DNA from: JBKPNX01 sp046732855
GTDB taxonomy: Bacteria; Pseudomonadota; Alphaproteobacteria; Geminicoccales; Geminicoccaceae
DNA length: 28,826 nucleotides
Assembly (NCBI GenBank): GCA_046732855.1
Contig: JBKPNX010000278.1
Coordinates: 1 to 28,826, forward strand
Reading direction: 5' to 3'
Shown here: positions 9,004-16,519 of the stretch, piece by piece
Numbering within the stretch: position 1 is the first letter of the stretch
How the letters are laid out: each line of letters starts with the position of its first letter
The notes under the pieces: generated by a model
The model's database searches: none
Told to the model about the DNA's origin: nothing
Seen by the model: only the letters and a program-made list of their open reading frames with translations
Translations under genes and position numbers: made by a program

Positions 9004-9132
9004 TCAGCCGGACGGCACGCGTCCGCCGGCCGGGACCGGATGCGCGCGGGCCGGAATGTCTTGGCCCTGCACCGTGCCGGCGCCCAGGGCCGGGGCGAGC
9101 GCAACGCCGCACCATAGTCGTTCACACCGCAT
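9004..9132 (-). CDS. Small ORF between modA and modB (42 residues, signal-peptide-like)
   Basis: ATG 9130-9132 is preceded by a strong AGGGGAGGTG ribosome site and opens a 42-codon frame, MRCERLWCGVALAPALGAGT and onward to TGA 9004-9006, eight bases before the modB start. The N-terminus looks like a short exported or lipoprotein-like leader (Arg residues, then a hydrophobic stretch with Cys8), and the rest is Pro/Ala/Gly-rich. I recognise no family. It could be a real small exported protein, a leader peptide that aids modB translation, or the front end of a gene whose body was deleted. The strong ribosome site is the main support. Confidence 0.4.
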   Translation of the reverse strand: MRCERLWCGVALAPALGAGTVQGQDIPARAHPVPAGGRVPSG

Positions 9133-9269
9133 GACACACCTCCCCTCGCAGCTGAAGTTGACTGGTTCGAGGCGACCGACGCGATATGGTGAACCAGGAC
9201 GGCACAGCTAGATGACTTGCTCGCTGGCGGCGTGCGCTGCCACCGGTCCGTGCCGTCGCGTAGAACTAC

Positions 9270-10037
9270 TCAGCTGGACGCCGCCAGGCCGTAGCCGAAC
9301 CGAGTGATGATCGCCTCCGCCTCCGGGCCCTGGAGGAACTCGAGAAACGCCTTGGCCGCCGCGTTGTCCGCGCCTTTCTTGAGCAGCACGGCGTCCTGCT
9401 TGATGGGATCGTACAGGTCGTCGGCCACGTCCCAGCGAGACCCTTCTTTGTCGTCGATCACCTGCGACAGCGCGACGAAGCCGAGCTCGGCGTTGCCGGT
9501 CTGCACGAACTGGAAGGCCTGGGTGATATTGTTGCCCTGCACGATCTTGGGCGCGAGCTGATCGTACACCCCGAGCCCCTTCATGGCCTGCACGGCGGCC
9601 GCGCCGTAGGGCGCCGTCTCCGGGTTTGCGATCGCGATCTTGGTGAAGTCGCCGGACTTGAGCGTCGCTTCGCCCCGCACCTGGTCCGGGTCCTTGCTCC
9701 ACAGCACGAGCTTGCCGATCGCATAGGTGAACTGGCTCCCAGGAACTGCAAACCCCTCGTCCACCGCCTTCGCCGGGCGTTCGTTATCAGCGGCAAGGAA
9801 CACCTCGAACGGCGCATCCTGCGTGATCTGGGTGTAGAACTGGCCCGTCGAGCCGAAGCTCAGGATGGCTTCATGGCCGGTCTTTTTCTTGAACGCCTGC
9901 GCGATCTCGTTGGCGGCATCGGTGAAGTTCGCCGCGACCGCGACATTGGTTTGCGCCGCCTGCGCCGGCAGCGCGGCGCCGAGCGCGAGCGCGATACCGG
10001 ACAAGACATGCAGGACGTGCTTCGACAGCAGTCGCAT
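9270..10037 (-). CDS. modA: Molybdate ABC transporter periplasmic binding protein ModA
   Basis: The 255-residue protein has a Sec signal peptide (MRLLSKHVLHVLSGIALALG, cleavage likely after AQA) followed by the ModA fold: NVAVAANFTDAANEIAQAF, ILSFGSTGQFYTQI (phosphate-like oxyanion loop), APFEVFLAADNERPAKAVDE, TYAIGKLVLWS, IAIANPETAPYGAAAVQAM and GNAELGFVALSQV. It captures molybdate or tungstate in the periplasm for ModBC. AGGGAGG stands just upstream; a GTG lies one codon earlier, but ATG 10035-10037 has the better spacing. The gene leads a cluster with modB, modC and mop on the same strand, and a Mo-box-like site lies upstream at 10129-10152. Confidence 0.96.
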   Translation of the reverse strand: MRLLSKHVLHVLSGIALALGAALPAQAAQTNVAVAANFTDAANEIAQAFKKKTGHEAILSFGSTGQFYTQITQDAPFEVFLAADNERPAKAVDEGFAVPGSQFTYAIGKLVLWSKDPDQVRGEATLKSGDFTKIAIANPETAPYGAAAVQAMKGLGVYDQLAPKIVQGNNITQAFQFVQTGNAELGFVALSQVIDDKEGSRWDVADDLYDPIKQDAVLLKKGADNAAAKAFLEFLQGPEAEAIITRFGYGLAASS

Positions 10038-10128
10038 CACTTCCCTCCCTTGATCATGCGAGCGCCCGGGCGGCGGACGACTACGGTCTTGTCAGCCTAC
10101 CAAGTCGCAATACATCCCTGCGCAGCTT

Positions 10129-10152
10129 CGTAGTATGCTGCGAGATATAACG
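10129..10152 (-). promoter_or_regulatory. Candidate ModE/Mo-box operator upstream of modA
   Basis: On the plus strand the site reads CGTAGTAT, an 8-base spacer, then ATATAACG. On the minus strand this is CGTTATAT-N8-ATACTACG. The known ModE site has half-sites of the form CGnTATAT and ATATnnCG separated by 8 bases. One half is perfect and the other differs at two positions. The site ends 92 bp before the modA ATG, where a ModE-type repressor would control the operon, and overlaps plausible promoter elements (TTGCGT and TACGAA 17 bases apart on the minus strand). The match was found by eye. Confidence 0.6.
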
Positions 10153-10268
10153 CAAGCATGGGCGCAGCGTTGCGATCGGGGTGCGCCGCGGCCGATCAAG
10201 GCCACGATCAGCTTGCCTTGATCCGGCGACCGCCCGAGGGCGGCGACGCGACAGCCGTCGGCCAGAGG

Positions 10269-10830
10269 TCAGCCCGCCGGCGGCACGGCGGGCTCAAAGC
10301 CGAGGCGGCGCAGCAGCTCGCGCCCGACATCGCTCGTCAAAAGATCGATCAGGCGCTGGACCGGGGCGCGGTCGCGGCGGGCGCGTGGCGCCATGAGATC
10401 GTAGTGCTCCATGACCAACGGCAGGAAGCCGAGGTCGTACAGGTGTGCGGCGGCGCTGATCGCCACGCCCCAGTCGGCGCGGCCTTGCGCCACCGCGGCG
10501 GCGACGGCGCCATGCGATTTCGGCTGCGCCCAATAGCCCGGGGGTTGCGCACCGTCGAGCAGCCCGTCGATCAGGATCCGCGTGCCGCTGCCCGGATTGC
10601 GGTTGACCATGACGCACTGCTCGTCGGCGAGCGCGGCGGCCACCCCCGCGGCGGCGCTCCCGGCGCCTTCGAACGCGCGTCGCCGCGCTGGAAGACGATG
10701 CCCTGCATGCGCCGGTAGCCGGGGATCAGATCGAGCATCGGGTTGAGGAGCGTTCTGCTCGACTCAGCGCCAGGCGGTGTCGAGGTCGACAAAGCTCAGC
10801 CATCGTGGCACAGCCCGGCCGCCCCGCGCC
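10269..10830 (-). pseudogene. Decayed regulator with molybdate-type PBP-like domain (COG1910/PF12727-like)
   Basis: The minus strand carries pieces of a PBP-like domain found in molybdate-responsive HTH regulators. The order is FVDLDT (near 10790), a stop or shift, then TLLNPMLDLIPGYRRMQGIV and FQRGDAR, a one-base loss at about 10675, then FEG and VAAALADEQCVMVNRNPGSG, TRILIDGLLDGAQPPGYWAQ, PKSHGAVAAAVAQGRADWGV and the C-terminal part to TGA 10269-10271. At least two shifts and an early TGA break it, and no HTH domain is recognisable upstream. The position just upstream of the Mo-box and modA is what one would expect for the local molybdate sensor. Multiple lesions favour real decay over one sequencing error. 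Confidence 0.7.
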
Positions 10831-11058
10831 CCGGACTCGGCCCCCAGGAAGAGGTGATCACAAGCTGCCGCACGCCCGCATCCTCTCGCAGCCGGAGTCT
10901 AGCGGGCGCCGGCGCGGACACGAGCACCCCGGGCGAACGACGCGATTGCGCCCTGGCAAGCAGGCGGCGGGTTACTCTGGTCGGCGACTCCTCAAGTCCG
11001 AGCTGGCCTCCGCAGCCGGACCCGCTCAGGAGCATGATCAGCGTCGCGACCAAACGGA
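10831..11058. other. Stretch without an intact gene, probably lost N-terminal part of the regulator
   Basis: Between the PBP-domain remnant and the hairpin at 11059 I see no intact gene. The minus strand is open but reads as Arg/Ser-rich text without a recognisable helix-turn-helix. It is the place where the DNA-binding half of the decayed regulator would have been. Confidence 0.35.
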
Positions 11059-11083
11059 ACGCCCCGCGCGGCGCGCGGGGCGT
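11059..11083 (-). terminator. GC-rich hairpin after the TPR protein gene
   Basis: The sequence ACGCCCCGCG, loop CGGCG, CGCGGGGCGT is a perfect 10-bp stem. It lies 26 bases past the stop of the TPR gene (minus strand). In that direction it is followed by TCCGTTTGG, only a weak T-tract, so termination is probable but not certain. Confidence 0.5.
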
Positions 11084-11108
11084 CCGTAGTGCCAGCCGTG
11101 CGGAAACT

Positions 11109-12896
11109 CTAGAGTCGCGCGAGGTCGGGCGGCTCGCTTCCCGCCCAGGCCTTGTTGAACAGCTGCTCGGTCTCGGCGGCGGCCGCCCGATCGTTCTGGG
11201 CTTCGTAGGCCTGCATCAGGCCGTACAGGGCCCAGCCATTGTTCGGGGCGTCGATCAGGGCCGCCTGAAATGTCGTCACCGCATCCTCGACGCGCCCGGC
11301 CATGAGCTGGGTCGCGCCGAGCGACTGGCGGACCGGATAGTACCAGTAGTTCGGCTCCATGTAGGGCAGCGACTCCTGGATCTGCACCGCCACCTCGAAT
11401 TCTTTGATTGCTTGGTCGAGGTTGCCCTCCGCCTGCGCGATGCGTCCCTCGAGCACATGACCCGCGAGGCGCAGGATGTCCGGCGCAGGCACCAGCCACG
11501 CAAGCAGCATCGAGAAGTCGGCGGTCTGGTTGATCTCGGAGATCTGCGCGGCCTCGCTCCGCGCCGCGTCGAGATCGCCCTTTGCCGCATCAGCGACGCC
11601 CCGGGCGTAGTGCCACATCGCCGTTACGAACGGGAACTCGTCACCCGGATCCGCAAGGCCGAGCACCACATTGGGCGGGCTAAACTGCGCGTGCGCGAAA
11701 TAGGGCGCCGGTAGAATCGCCTGAATCCAGCCGACCTCGGCAGCCACCTGGTCGGGTATTTTGCCGTTCAGCCGCTCGGCCGCCCACAGCATGTGCTCGG
11801 CGTCGCCGGCCATCTGGGCCGAGACCAGCACGAAGTGGATATTATGCGGGTAGTAGCCATAGGGATAGATGCCCGCCGCCTTGGTCTGCGCGAGGTACGC
11901 CTCGTCGGCCTCGACTGCCGCGACATTGGTCTTCAGCGAATCCAGATAGCGTCCGATCCGGTAATAGGTGTGCGCGGGCATGTGCACGATGTGACCGGCC
12001 GCGGGCATTAGCGCGGCAAGGTGGTCCGCGTAAGGCTCGGCTTTCTCAGGCGTAGCCGAGGCCTCGGTCAGGTGGATGTAGAGATGGATCGCTCCCGGGT
12101 GCTCGGGGTTTATGGCGAGCACGCCTTCGACCGCGGCGATCGCTTCGCCCACACGCCCTTTGGGCGTGCGGCGATCTTTCTCCCAATAGTCCCATGGCGA
12201 GGTATTCATCACCGAATCAGCGAACAGCACCGCGATGTCCTGATCGTCAGGATAGCGCGCATGCAGCGCTGCCATAGCCTCAGCGTACGCCTGGGCGAGG
12301 GCTCCCTTGTCCGCAGCGGGATCGCTTGAGTAGCGCTTGGCAAGCGCGTCGATCAGCCCCCGTTCGCGCTCGCTGGCATTGGCGGCCCGCGCTTTGGCAT
12401 TGGTGACCGCGAGGAACGCCGGCCGCGCGGCGCTGCCCTCCATTGCCGCATTGATGTTGGCGCCGAGCACGAACGCCTCGCCCCAGAAGCACATGGCGCA
12501 GCCCGGGTCCAACGCCTGGGCCTTTTTGAACGCCCGATACGCCTCGGCGTGGTTGAACGCATAGGTCAGGCGCAGTCCCTGATCGAAGTATCGTTGCGCG
12601 AGGTCATTGTCGGTGGTGATCTTGTAACTCAGCGTGCCGAAGCCTTCGCGGAGCGGCGGGCCGGCAGGATCAGCTGCAATGCCATCGGCCGGGCTGGCCA
12701 GCGCGAGCTGCATCGGCTTGAAGGTAGTCGCATGCTTGGCGTCAGCGCCGCATACCCCGGCGGCGATCGCGGCCGGATCGAACAGCTCCGATACGTCGGT
12801 ATCTTTGGCGACCGCCGCAGCAACACTCGCGACCAGAGCAGCCGTGCCCAGGGCTGACGTCAGCAGCAGAAATCGCCTGATTTGCCGTGCGGCCAT
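11109..12896 (-). CDS. Exported tetratricopeptide-repeat protein of unknown function
   Basis: The 595-residue protein starts with a Sec-type signal peptide (MAARQIRRFLLLTSALGTAA, cleavage near residue 30) and is otherwise helical. Repeat-like helices include YFDQGLRLTYAFNHAEAYRA (103-122), and classic TPR pairs near the C-terminus (AGRVEDAVTTFQAALIDAPN). Conserved-looking features are CAMC (133-136), NTSPWDYWE (231-239), HLYIHLTEAS (271-280) and GHIVHMPAHTYYRIG (301-315), typical of a widespread but uncharacterised exported TPR family. The His-rich central motifs and the CxxC could bind metal or haem, which is only inference. GGAGG at 12906-12910 supports the start. A similar N-terminus begins the small secreted peptide just upstream on the same strand. 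A hairpin follows the gene. Confidence 0.8.
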   Translation of the reverse strand: MAARQIRRFLLLTSALGTAALVASVAAAVAKDTDVSELFDPAAIAAGVCGADAKHATTFKPMQLALASPADGIAADPAGPPLREGFGTLSYKITTDNDLAQRYFDQGLRLTYAFNHAEAYRAFKKAQALDPGCAMCFWGEAFVLGANINAAMEGSAARPAFLAVTNAKARAANASERERGLIDALAKRYSSDPAADKGALAQAYAEAMAALHARYPDDQDIAVLFADSVMNTSPWDYWEKDRRTPKGRVGEAIAAVEGVLAINPEHPGAIHLYIHLTEASATPEKAEPYADHLAALMPAAGHIVHMPAHTYYRIGRYLDSLKTNVAAVEADEAYLAQTKAAGIYPYGYYPHNIHFVLVSAQMAGDAEHMLWAAERLNGKIPDQVAAEVGWIQAILPAPYFAHAQFSPPNVVLGLADPGDEFPFVTAMWHYARGVADAAKGDLDAARSEAAQISEINQTADFSMLLAWLVPAPDILRLAGHVLEGRIAQAEGNLDQAIKEFEVAVQIQESLPYMEPNYWYYPVRQSLGATQLMAGRVEDAVTTFQAALIDAPNNGWALYGLMQAYEAQNDRAAAAETEQLFNKAWAGSEPPDLARL

Positions 12897-12970
12897 CCGT
12901 TCTGTCCTCCATCCTCTAAAATGGCGCCTGTGCACCGGGGAACCTTCTCGCAGCCGCCGGCCGGCAGCGC

Positions 12971-13150
12971 CTACCTCATGCCGCACGCCGGCGCGCCCGC
13001 GGTCCGACAGCCGGCATCGCCGTGCTCCGCGATCCGGTCGGCCGCCACCTGCGCGGGTCTTTCCGCTACCGCCGGGGCGCTCGCGGCCAGAGTGGTTGCT
13101 GCGAGAGCCGCAGCCAGCACCAGCAAGCCTTTGATCTGCCAAGTGGCCAT
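12971..13150 (-). CDS. Small secreted peptide, 59 residues, unknown function
   Basis: ATG 13148-13150 has a strong GGAGGAGACG ribosome site. The product has a signal peptide (MATWQIKGLLVLAAALAATT, cleavage likely after PAVA) and a mature part of about 30 residues, ERPAQVAADRIAEHGDAGCR then TAGAPACGMR, with two cysteines that could pair. Its first residues resemble those of the TPR protein downstream (MATWQIKGLLVL against MAARQIRRFLLL), and the ribosome-site contexts are alike, which suggests a duplicated secretion leader. It lies 74 bases before the TPR gene on the same strand and is divergent from the molybdoenzyme operon. No family is recognised. Confidence 0.6.
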   Translation of the reverse strand: MATWQIKGLLVLAAALAATTLAASAPAVAERPAQVAADRIAEHGDAGCRTAGAPACGMR

Positions 13151-13333
13151 CGTCTCCTCCCGGGCCGTCGACAGGGTCAGGTGGTCGGTCGAACATGGCG
13201 TTGCGGGATCGACGCGCTCACCCTGTCGGCGCTCCCTAGCCGGCACGATGCACGTGTGACGCGGTTGTGTTGCAGGGTGATGTCTACCGGAGGACGACTC
13301 TGTAACAGTTGTTTCAGGGGCCGGCCTGCTTTC

Positions 13334-13353
13334 GAATCGTTCTTGTTCGATTC
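13334..13353. promoter_or_regulatory. Inverted repeat in the divergent promoter region of the molybdoenzyme operon
   Basis: GAATCG, an 8-base spacer and CGATTC form a perfect 6-bp inverted repeat about 92 bp before the ATG of the [2Fe-2S] subunit gene. It lies in the 294-bp divergent region between that operon and the secreted-peptide/TPR unit. Size and symmetry suit a dimeric regulator. No family-specific consensus is recognised and chance occurrence is possible. Confidence 0.3.
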
Positions 13354-13444
13354 CGCTGTTCACAAGCGCGGGGGATCGCGATTAAGATGATTTCTCGCTG
13401 CCCAGACGGGCGGAAGTCCGATGCACCGGGGAGGACAACCGAGC

Positions 13445-13897
13445 ATGGTAAGTTTGACCGTAAACGGGGAAAGCCAGCAGTTCGACGGCGACCCCAACAT
13501 GCCCCTGCTCTGGTACCTGCGGGACCAGCTTGGGCTCACCGGCAGCAAGTATGGCTGCGGCGCCGGCCTCTGCGGGGCGTGCACCGTTCACGTCGCAGGG
13601 CAGCCGGTACGCTCCTGCATGACCGCGATGGCGGACACCGAGGGCAAGGAGGTCGTGACGATCGAGGGCCTGAGCCCGGATGGCAACCATCCGGTCCAGG
13701 TCGCCTGGCGCCAGGTCAACGTGCCGCAATGCGGTTTCTGTCAGTGCGGCCAGATCATGCAGGCCGCCGGCCTGCTCGCCCAGAACAAGTCGCCCTCGGA
13801 CGCCGAGATCCTCGAAGCGATGGCCGGCAACGTCTGTCGGTGCGGCTGCTACGAGCGGATCGTCGCGGCGGTTCGTAACGCTGCCACGGGAGCGTAG
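13445..13897 (+). CDS. [2Fe-2S] subunit of xanthine-dehydrogenase-family molybdoenzyme (IorA-like)
   Basis: The 150-residue protein has both iron-sulfur cluster sites of this family. The plant-ferredoxin-type cluster uses Cys38, Cys43, Cys46 and Cys58 (YGCGAGLCGACTVHV), and the helical second cluster uses Cys96, Cys99, Cys131 and Cys133 (CGFCQCG and NVCRCGCYERI). It passes electrons from the Mo cofactor subunit to an external acceptor. The two-gene arrangement without a FAD subunit matches isoquinoline 1-oxidoreductase and related aldehyde oxidases that hand electrons to cytochromes. ATG 13445 is preceded by GGAGGAC; an in-frame ATG at 13421 lacks a good site. The partner gene begins four bases after the stop. 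Confidence 0.92.
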   Translation: MVSLTVNGESQQFDGDPNMPLLWYLRDQLGLTGSKYGCGAGLCGACTVHVAGQPVRSCMTAMADTEGKEVVTIEGLSPDGNHPVQVAWRQVNVPQCGFCQCGQIMQAAGLLAQNKSPSDAEILEAMAGNVCRCGCYERIVAAVRNAATGA

Positions 13898-13901
13898 TCC
13901 G

Positions 13902-16304
13902 ATGTTGCATTACCTGAACCAGGGCATCGCGCCGGCGGCCAGGGCGGTCGGCGAGCGCGTCGTGCTGCAGAACGTCAGCCGCCGCAGCTTCCTCAGGGGT
14001 ACCGCGTGGGGCACCGGCGCGGTGTTCGCCGCGACCATCCTGCCGTTCAACGCGGCGAAGGCGTTCGAGTCTTACCCGACCGGCGGGCTCGACATGCCCA
14101 ACGGCATCATCACCAACCCGCACGTGTTCGTCTCGATTGCCCCCGACGGCACCGTGACCATCGTCGCGCATCGCTCGGAGATGGGCACCGGCTCGCGCAC
14201 CAGCCTGCCGATGGTCATCGCCGACGAAATGGAGGCGGACTGGAAACGGGTGAAGATCGTCCAGGCGCCGGGCGACGAGGTGAAGTACGGCAACCAGGAC
14301 ACCGACGGCTCACGCAGCATGCGCCACCACATCCAGTCGATGCGGGTGATCGGCGCGGCGATGCGCGAGATGCTGGAAAAGGCGGCGGCCAAGCAGTGGG
14401 ACGTCGACGCCAAGCTCTGCCGCGGCCAGAACCACGAGGTGATCCTGCTCGAGAAAGAGGTGGCGGCCGAGGGCGTCGTCCCGTCCGCGACCGGCAAGCG
14501 CCTCGGCTACGGCGACCTCGCCAAGGCCGTCATGGAAATGGAGGTGCCGGCGGAGCGGTACTCCAACCCGACCGCCGAGCCGTTCCCGTTCAAGGATGAG
14601 AGCCAGTTCCGCTACATCGGCAAGGGTGAGGTGCAGATCTACGACCTGCACGACATCACGACCGGTAAGGCGATCTACGGCGCCGACGTCCACCTGCCCG
14701 GGCAGAAGTATGCGGTGATCGCGCGGCCGCCCGCGGTCGGAGGCAAGGTCAAGTCCGTGGACAGCTCGGCGGCGGAGGCGATTCCCGGCGTCGAAAAGGT
14801 CATCCAGATCCCAGGCAGCATGCCGCCAGCGAAGTTCGCGCCGCTCGGCGGCGTCGCGGTCGTCGCCAATAACACCTGGGCCGCTCTCCAGGGGCGCGAC
14901 GCGCTGAAGATCGAGTGGGATGACGGGCCGCATGCCGTCTACAACTCCGAGCAGTATCACAAGGAGATGTCGGCGACCGCCCAGCAGCCCGGCAAGGTGA
15001 TCCGCAAGCTGGGCGACGTCGAGGCCGCGTTCGCCAAGGCGGCCAAGGTCGTCAGCGCCGAGTACTACCAGCCGCACATGGCGCACATCTCCATGGAGCC
15101 GCCGGCGGCGCTGGTCAATGTCGCCAATGGCAAGGCGGAGGTGTGGGCGCCGGTGCAAAGCCCGTACGGCACCCGGCAGGACGTCGCCAAACAGCTCGGG
15201 CTGAAGGACGAGGACGTGACGGTCCACGTCACGCTGCTCGGCGGCGGGTTCGGGCGCAAGTCGAAGTGCGACTATGTGCTCGAGGCCGCGATCCTCTCGA
15301 AAGAGGTCGGGGCTCCGGTGCGGGTGCAGTGGACCCGCGAGGACGACATCCAGCACAGCTTCTACCACACCACCTCGGTCGAGCGGATCGAGGCGGCGGT
15401 CGATGGCACCGGCAAGGTGACCGGCTGGCGCCATCGCAGCGTCGCGCCCTCGATCATCTCCACCTTCCAGGAGGACACGGGCTACCAGTTCTTCATCGAG
15501 TACGGCATGGGCTTCGCCGACATGCCGTTCGACATCGCCAACATCCAGTGCGAGAACGGCAAGGCGATGGCGCACACCCGGATCGGGTGGTTCCGCTCGG
15601 TGTCGAACATCCCGCGGGCGTTCGCGGTCCAGTCCTTTGCGGCGGAGCTGGCGCACGAGCTCGGGCGCGATCAGAAGGAGTTCCTGCTCGAGCTGATCGG
15701 ACCGGCGCGGGTGATCGATCCGAAGGCGGCCGGCATGCCGGACGACCTGTGGAACTACGGCGAGCCGTATAAGGAGTTCCCGATCGACACCGGGCGCTTG
15801 CGCGGCGTGGTCGAGCTCGCCGCGGAGAAGGCCGGCTGGGGCAAGAAGCTGCCCAAGGGCGAGGGCCTCGGCATCGCCGTCCACCGCAGCTTCGTCACCT
15901 ACGTCGCCAGCTGCGTGCGCGTGAAGGTGGAGGACGACGGAACGGTCCGCGTGCCCGAGGTGCACACCGCGATCGACTGCGGCTTCGCGGCCAATCCGGA
16001 GCGGATCCGCTCGCAGGTCGAGGGCGGTGCGGTCATGGGCATGACCATCGCGCTGAATAGCGCCATCACCTTCGACAAAGGCGCCGTGCAGCAGAGCAAC
16101 TACAGCGACTACGACGTGGTGCGCTGCAATAACTTCCCGGAGCTCGTGGTCACCCACATCGTGCCCCATCCGTTCTCGGTGCACGCCACGGGCGTCGGCG
16201 AGCCGCCGGTGCCGCCGTTCGCGCCGGCGCTGTACAACGCGATCTTCAACGCCACCGGCAAACGGCTCCGCTCGTTGCCGGTCGGCGATCAGCTGAAGGC
16301 GTGA
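13902..16304 (+). CDS. Molybdopterin-binding subunit of XDH/aldehyde-oxidase-family enzyme (IorB-like), Tat-exported
   Basis: The 800-residue protein is the catalytic subunit. It begins with a twin-arginine signal SRRSFLRG (26-33) followed by a hydrophobic stretch, so the cofactor-loaded enzyme is likely exported folded to the periplasm with its small subunit. The cofactor region includes GGGFGRK (447-453), and the catalytic base lies in GVGEP (764-768, Glu767). The family hydroxylates aldehydes or N-heterocycles with water at a Mo-cytosine-dinucleotide centre; the actual substrate is not determined. It follows the [2Fe-2S] gene by four bases and ends just before a strong terminator. The nearby mod and mop genes would supply its metal. 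Cofactor insertion factors (XdhC-like) are not in this window. Confidence 0.92.
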   Translation: MLHYLNQGIAPAARAVGERVVLQNVSRRSFLRGTAWGTGAVFAATILPFNAAKAFESYPTGGLDMPNGIITNPHVFVSIAPDGTVTIVAHRSEMGTGSRTSLPMVIADEMEADWKRVKIVQAPGDEVKYGNQDTDGSRSMRHHIQSMRVIGAAMREMLEKAAAKQWDVDAKLCRGQNHEVILLEKEVAAEGVVPSATGKRLGYGDLAKAVMEMEVPAERYSNPTAEPFPFKDESQFRYIGKGEVQIYDLHDITTGKAIYGADVHLPGQKYAVIARPPAVGGKVKSVDSSAAEAIPGVEKVIQIPGSMPPAKFAPLGGVAVVANNTWAALQGRDALKIEWDDGPHAVYNSEQYHKEMSATAQQPGKVIRKLGDVEAAFAKAAKVVSAEYYQPHMAHISMEPPAALVNVANGKAEVWAPVQSPYGTRQDVAKQLGLKDEDVTVHVTLLGGGFGRKSKCDYVLEAAILSKEVGAPVRVQWTREDDIQHSFYHTTSVERIEAAVDGTGKVTGWRHRSVAPSIISTFQEDTGYQFFIEYGMGFADMPFDIANIQCENGKAMAHTRIGWFRSVSNIPRAFAVQSFAAELAHELGRDQKEFLLELIGPARVIDPKAAGMPDDLWNYGEPYKEFPIDTGRLRGVVELAAEKAGWGKKLPKGEGLGIAVHRSFVTYVASCVRVKVEDDGTVRVPEVHTAIDCGFAANPERIRSQVEGGAVMGMTIALNSAITFDKGAVQQSNYSDYDVVRCNNFPELVVTHIVPHPFSVHATGVGEPPVPPFAPALYNAIFNATGKRLRSLPVGDQLKA

Positions 16305-16325
16305 CCAGGTCGCAACTCTGATTCG

Positions 16326-16355
16326 GAAGGGCTCCGCAAGGAGCCCTTCTTTTTT
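16326..16355 (+). terminator. Rho-independent terminator of the molybdoenzyme operon
   Basis: GAAGGGCTCC, a GCAA tetraloop and GGAGCCCTTC form a perfect 10-bp stem directly followed by TTTTTTG. It starts 21 bases after the stop of the molybdopterin subunit gene. This is a textbook intrinsic terminator. Confidence 0.93.
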
Positions 16356-16519
16356 GTTCACCTGCAAACCTGGTCAGACGAAGGCAGGCCGTCTCGCCTC
16401 TCGGGCGGCCCTGAGTCCCGCCCGCGGGCTCGCACCCCGCGCTGCACCCGCGACCGCCTGATCGTCGACCTCGGATCTCGAGCTGGAGGTTTGGTGTTTG
16501 GGGCGCGCGGGCGTTCCCG

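Noticed and set aside
9198..9257. Inverted repeat gacggcac/gtgccgtc between modA and the small ORF
   Set aside because: The 8-bp arms are 44 bases apart with no T-run; a regulatory hairpin or terminator cannot be supported.
14310..16367. A 685-codon minus-strand open frame
   Set aside because: It is antisense to the molybdopterin subunit gene, whose cofactor motifs and terminator define the true strand.
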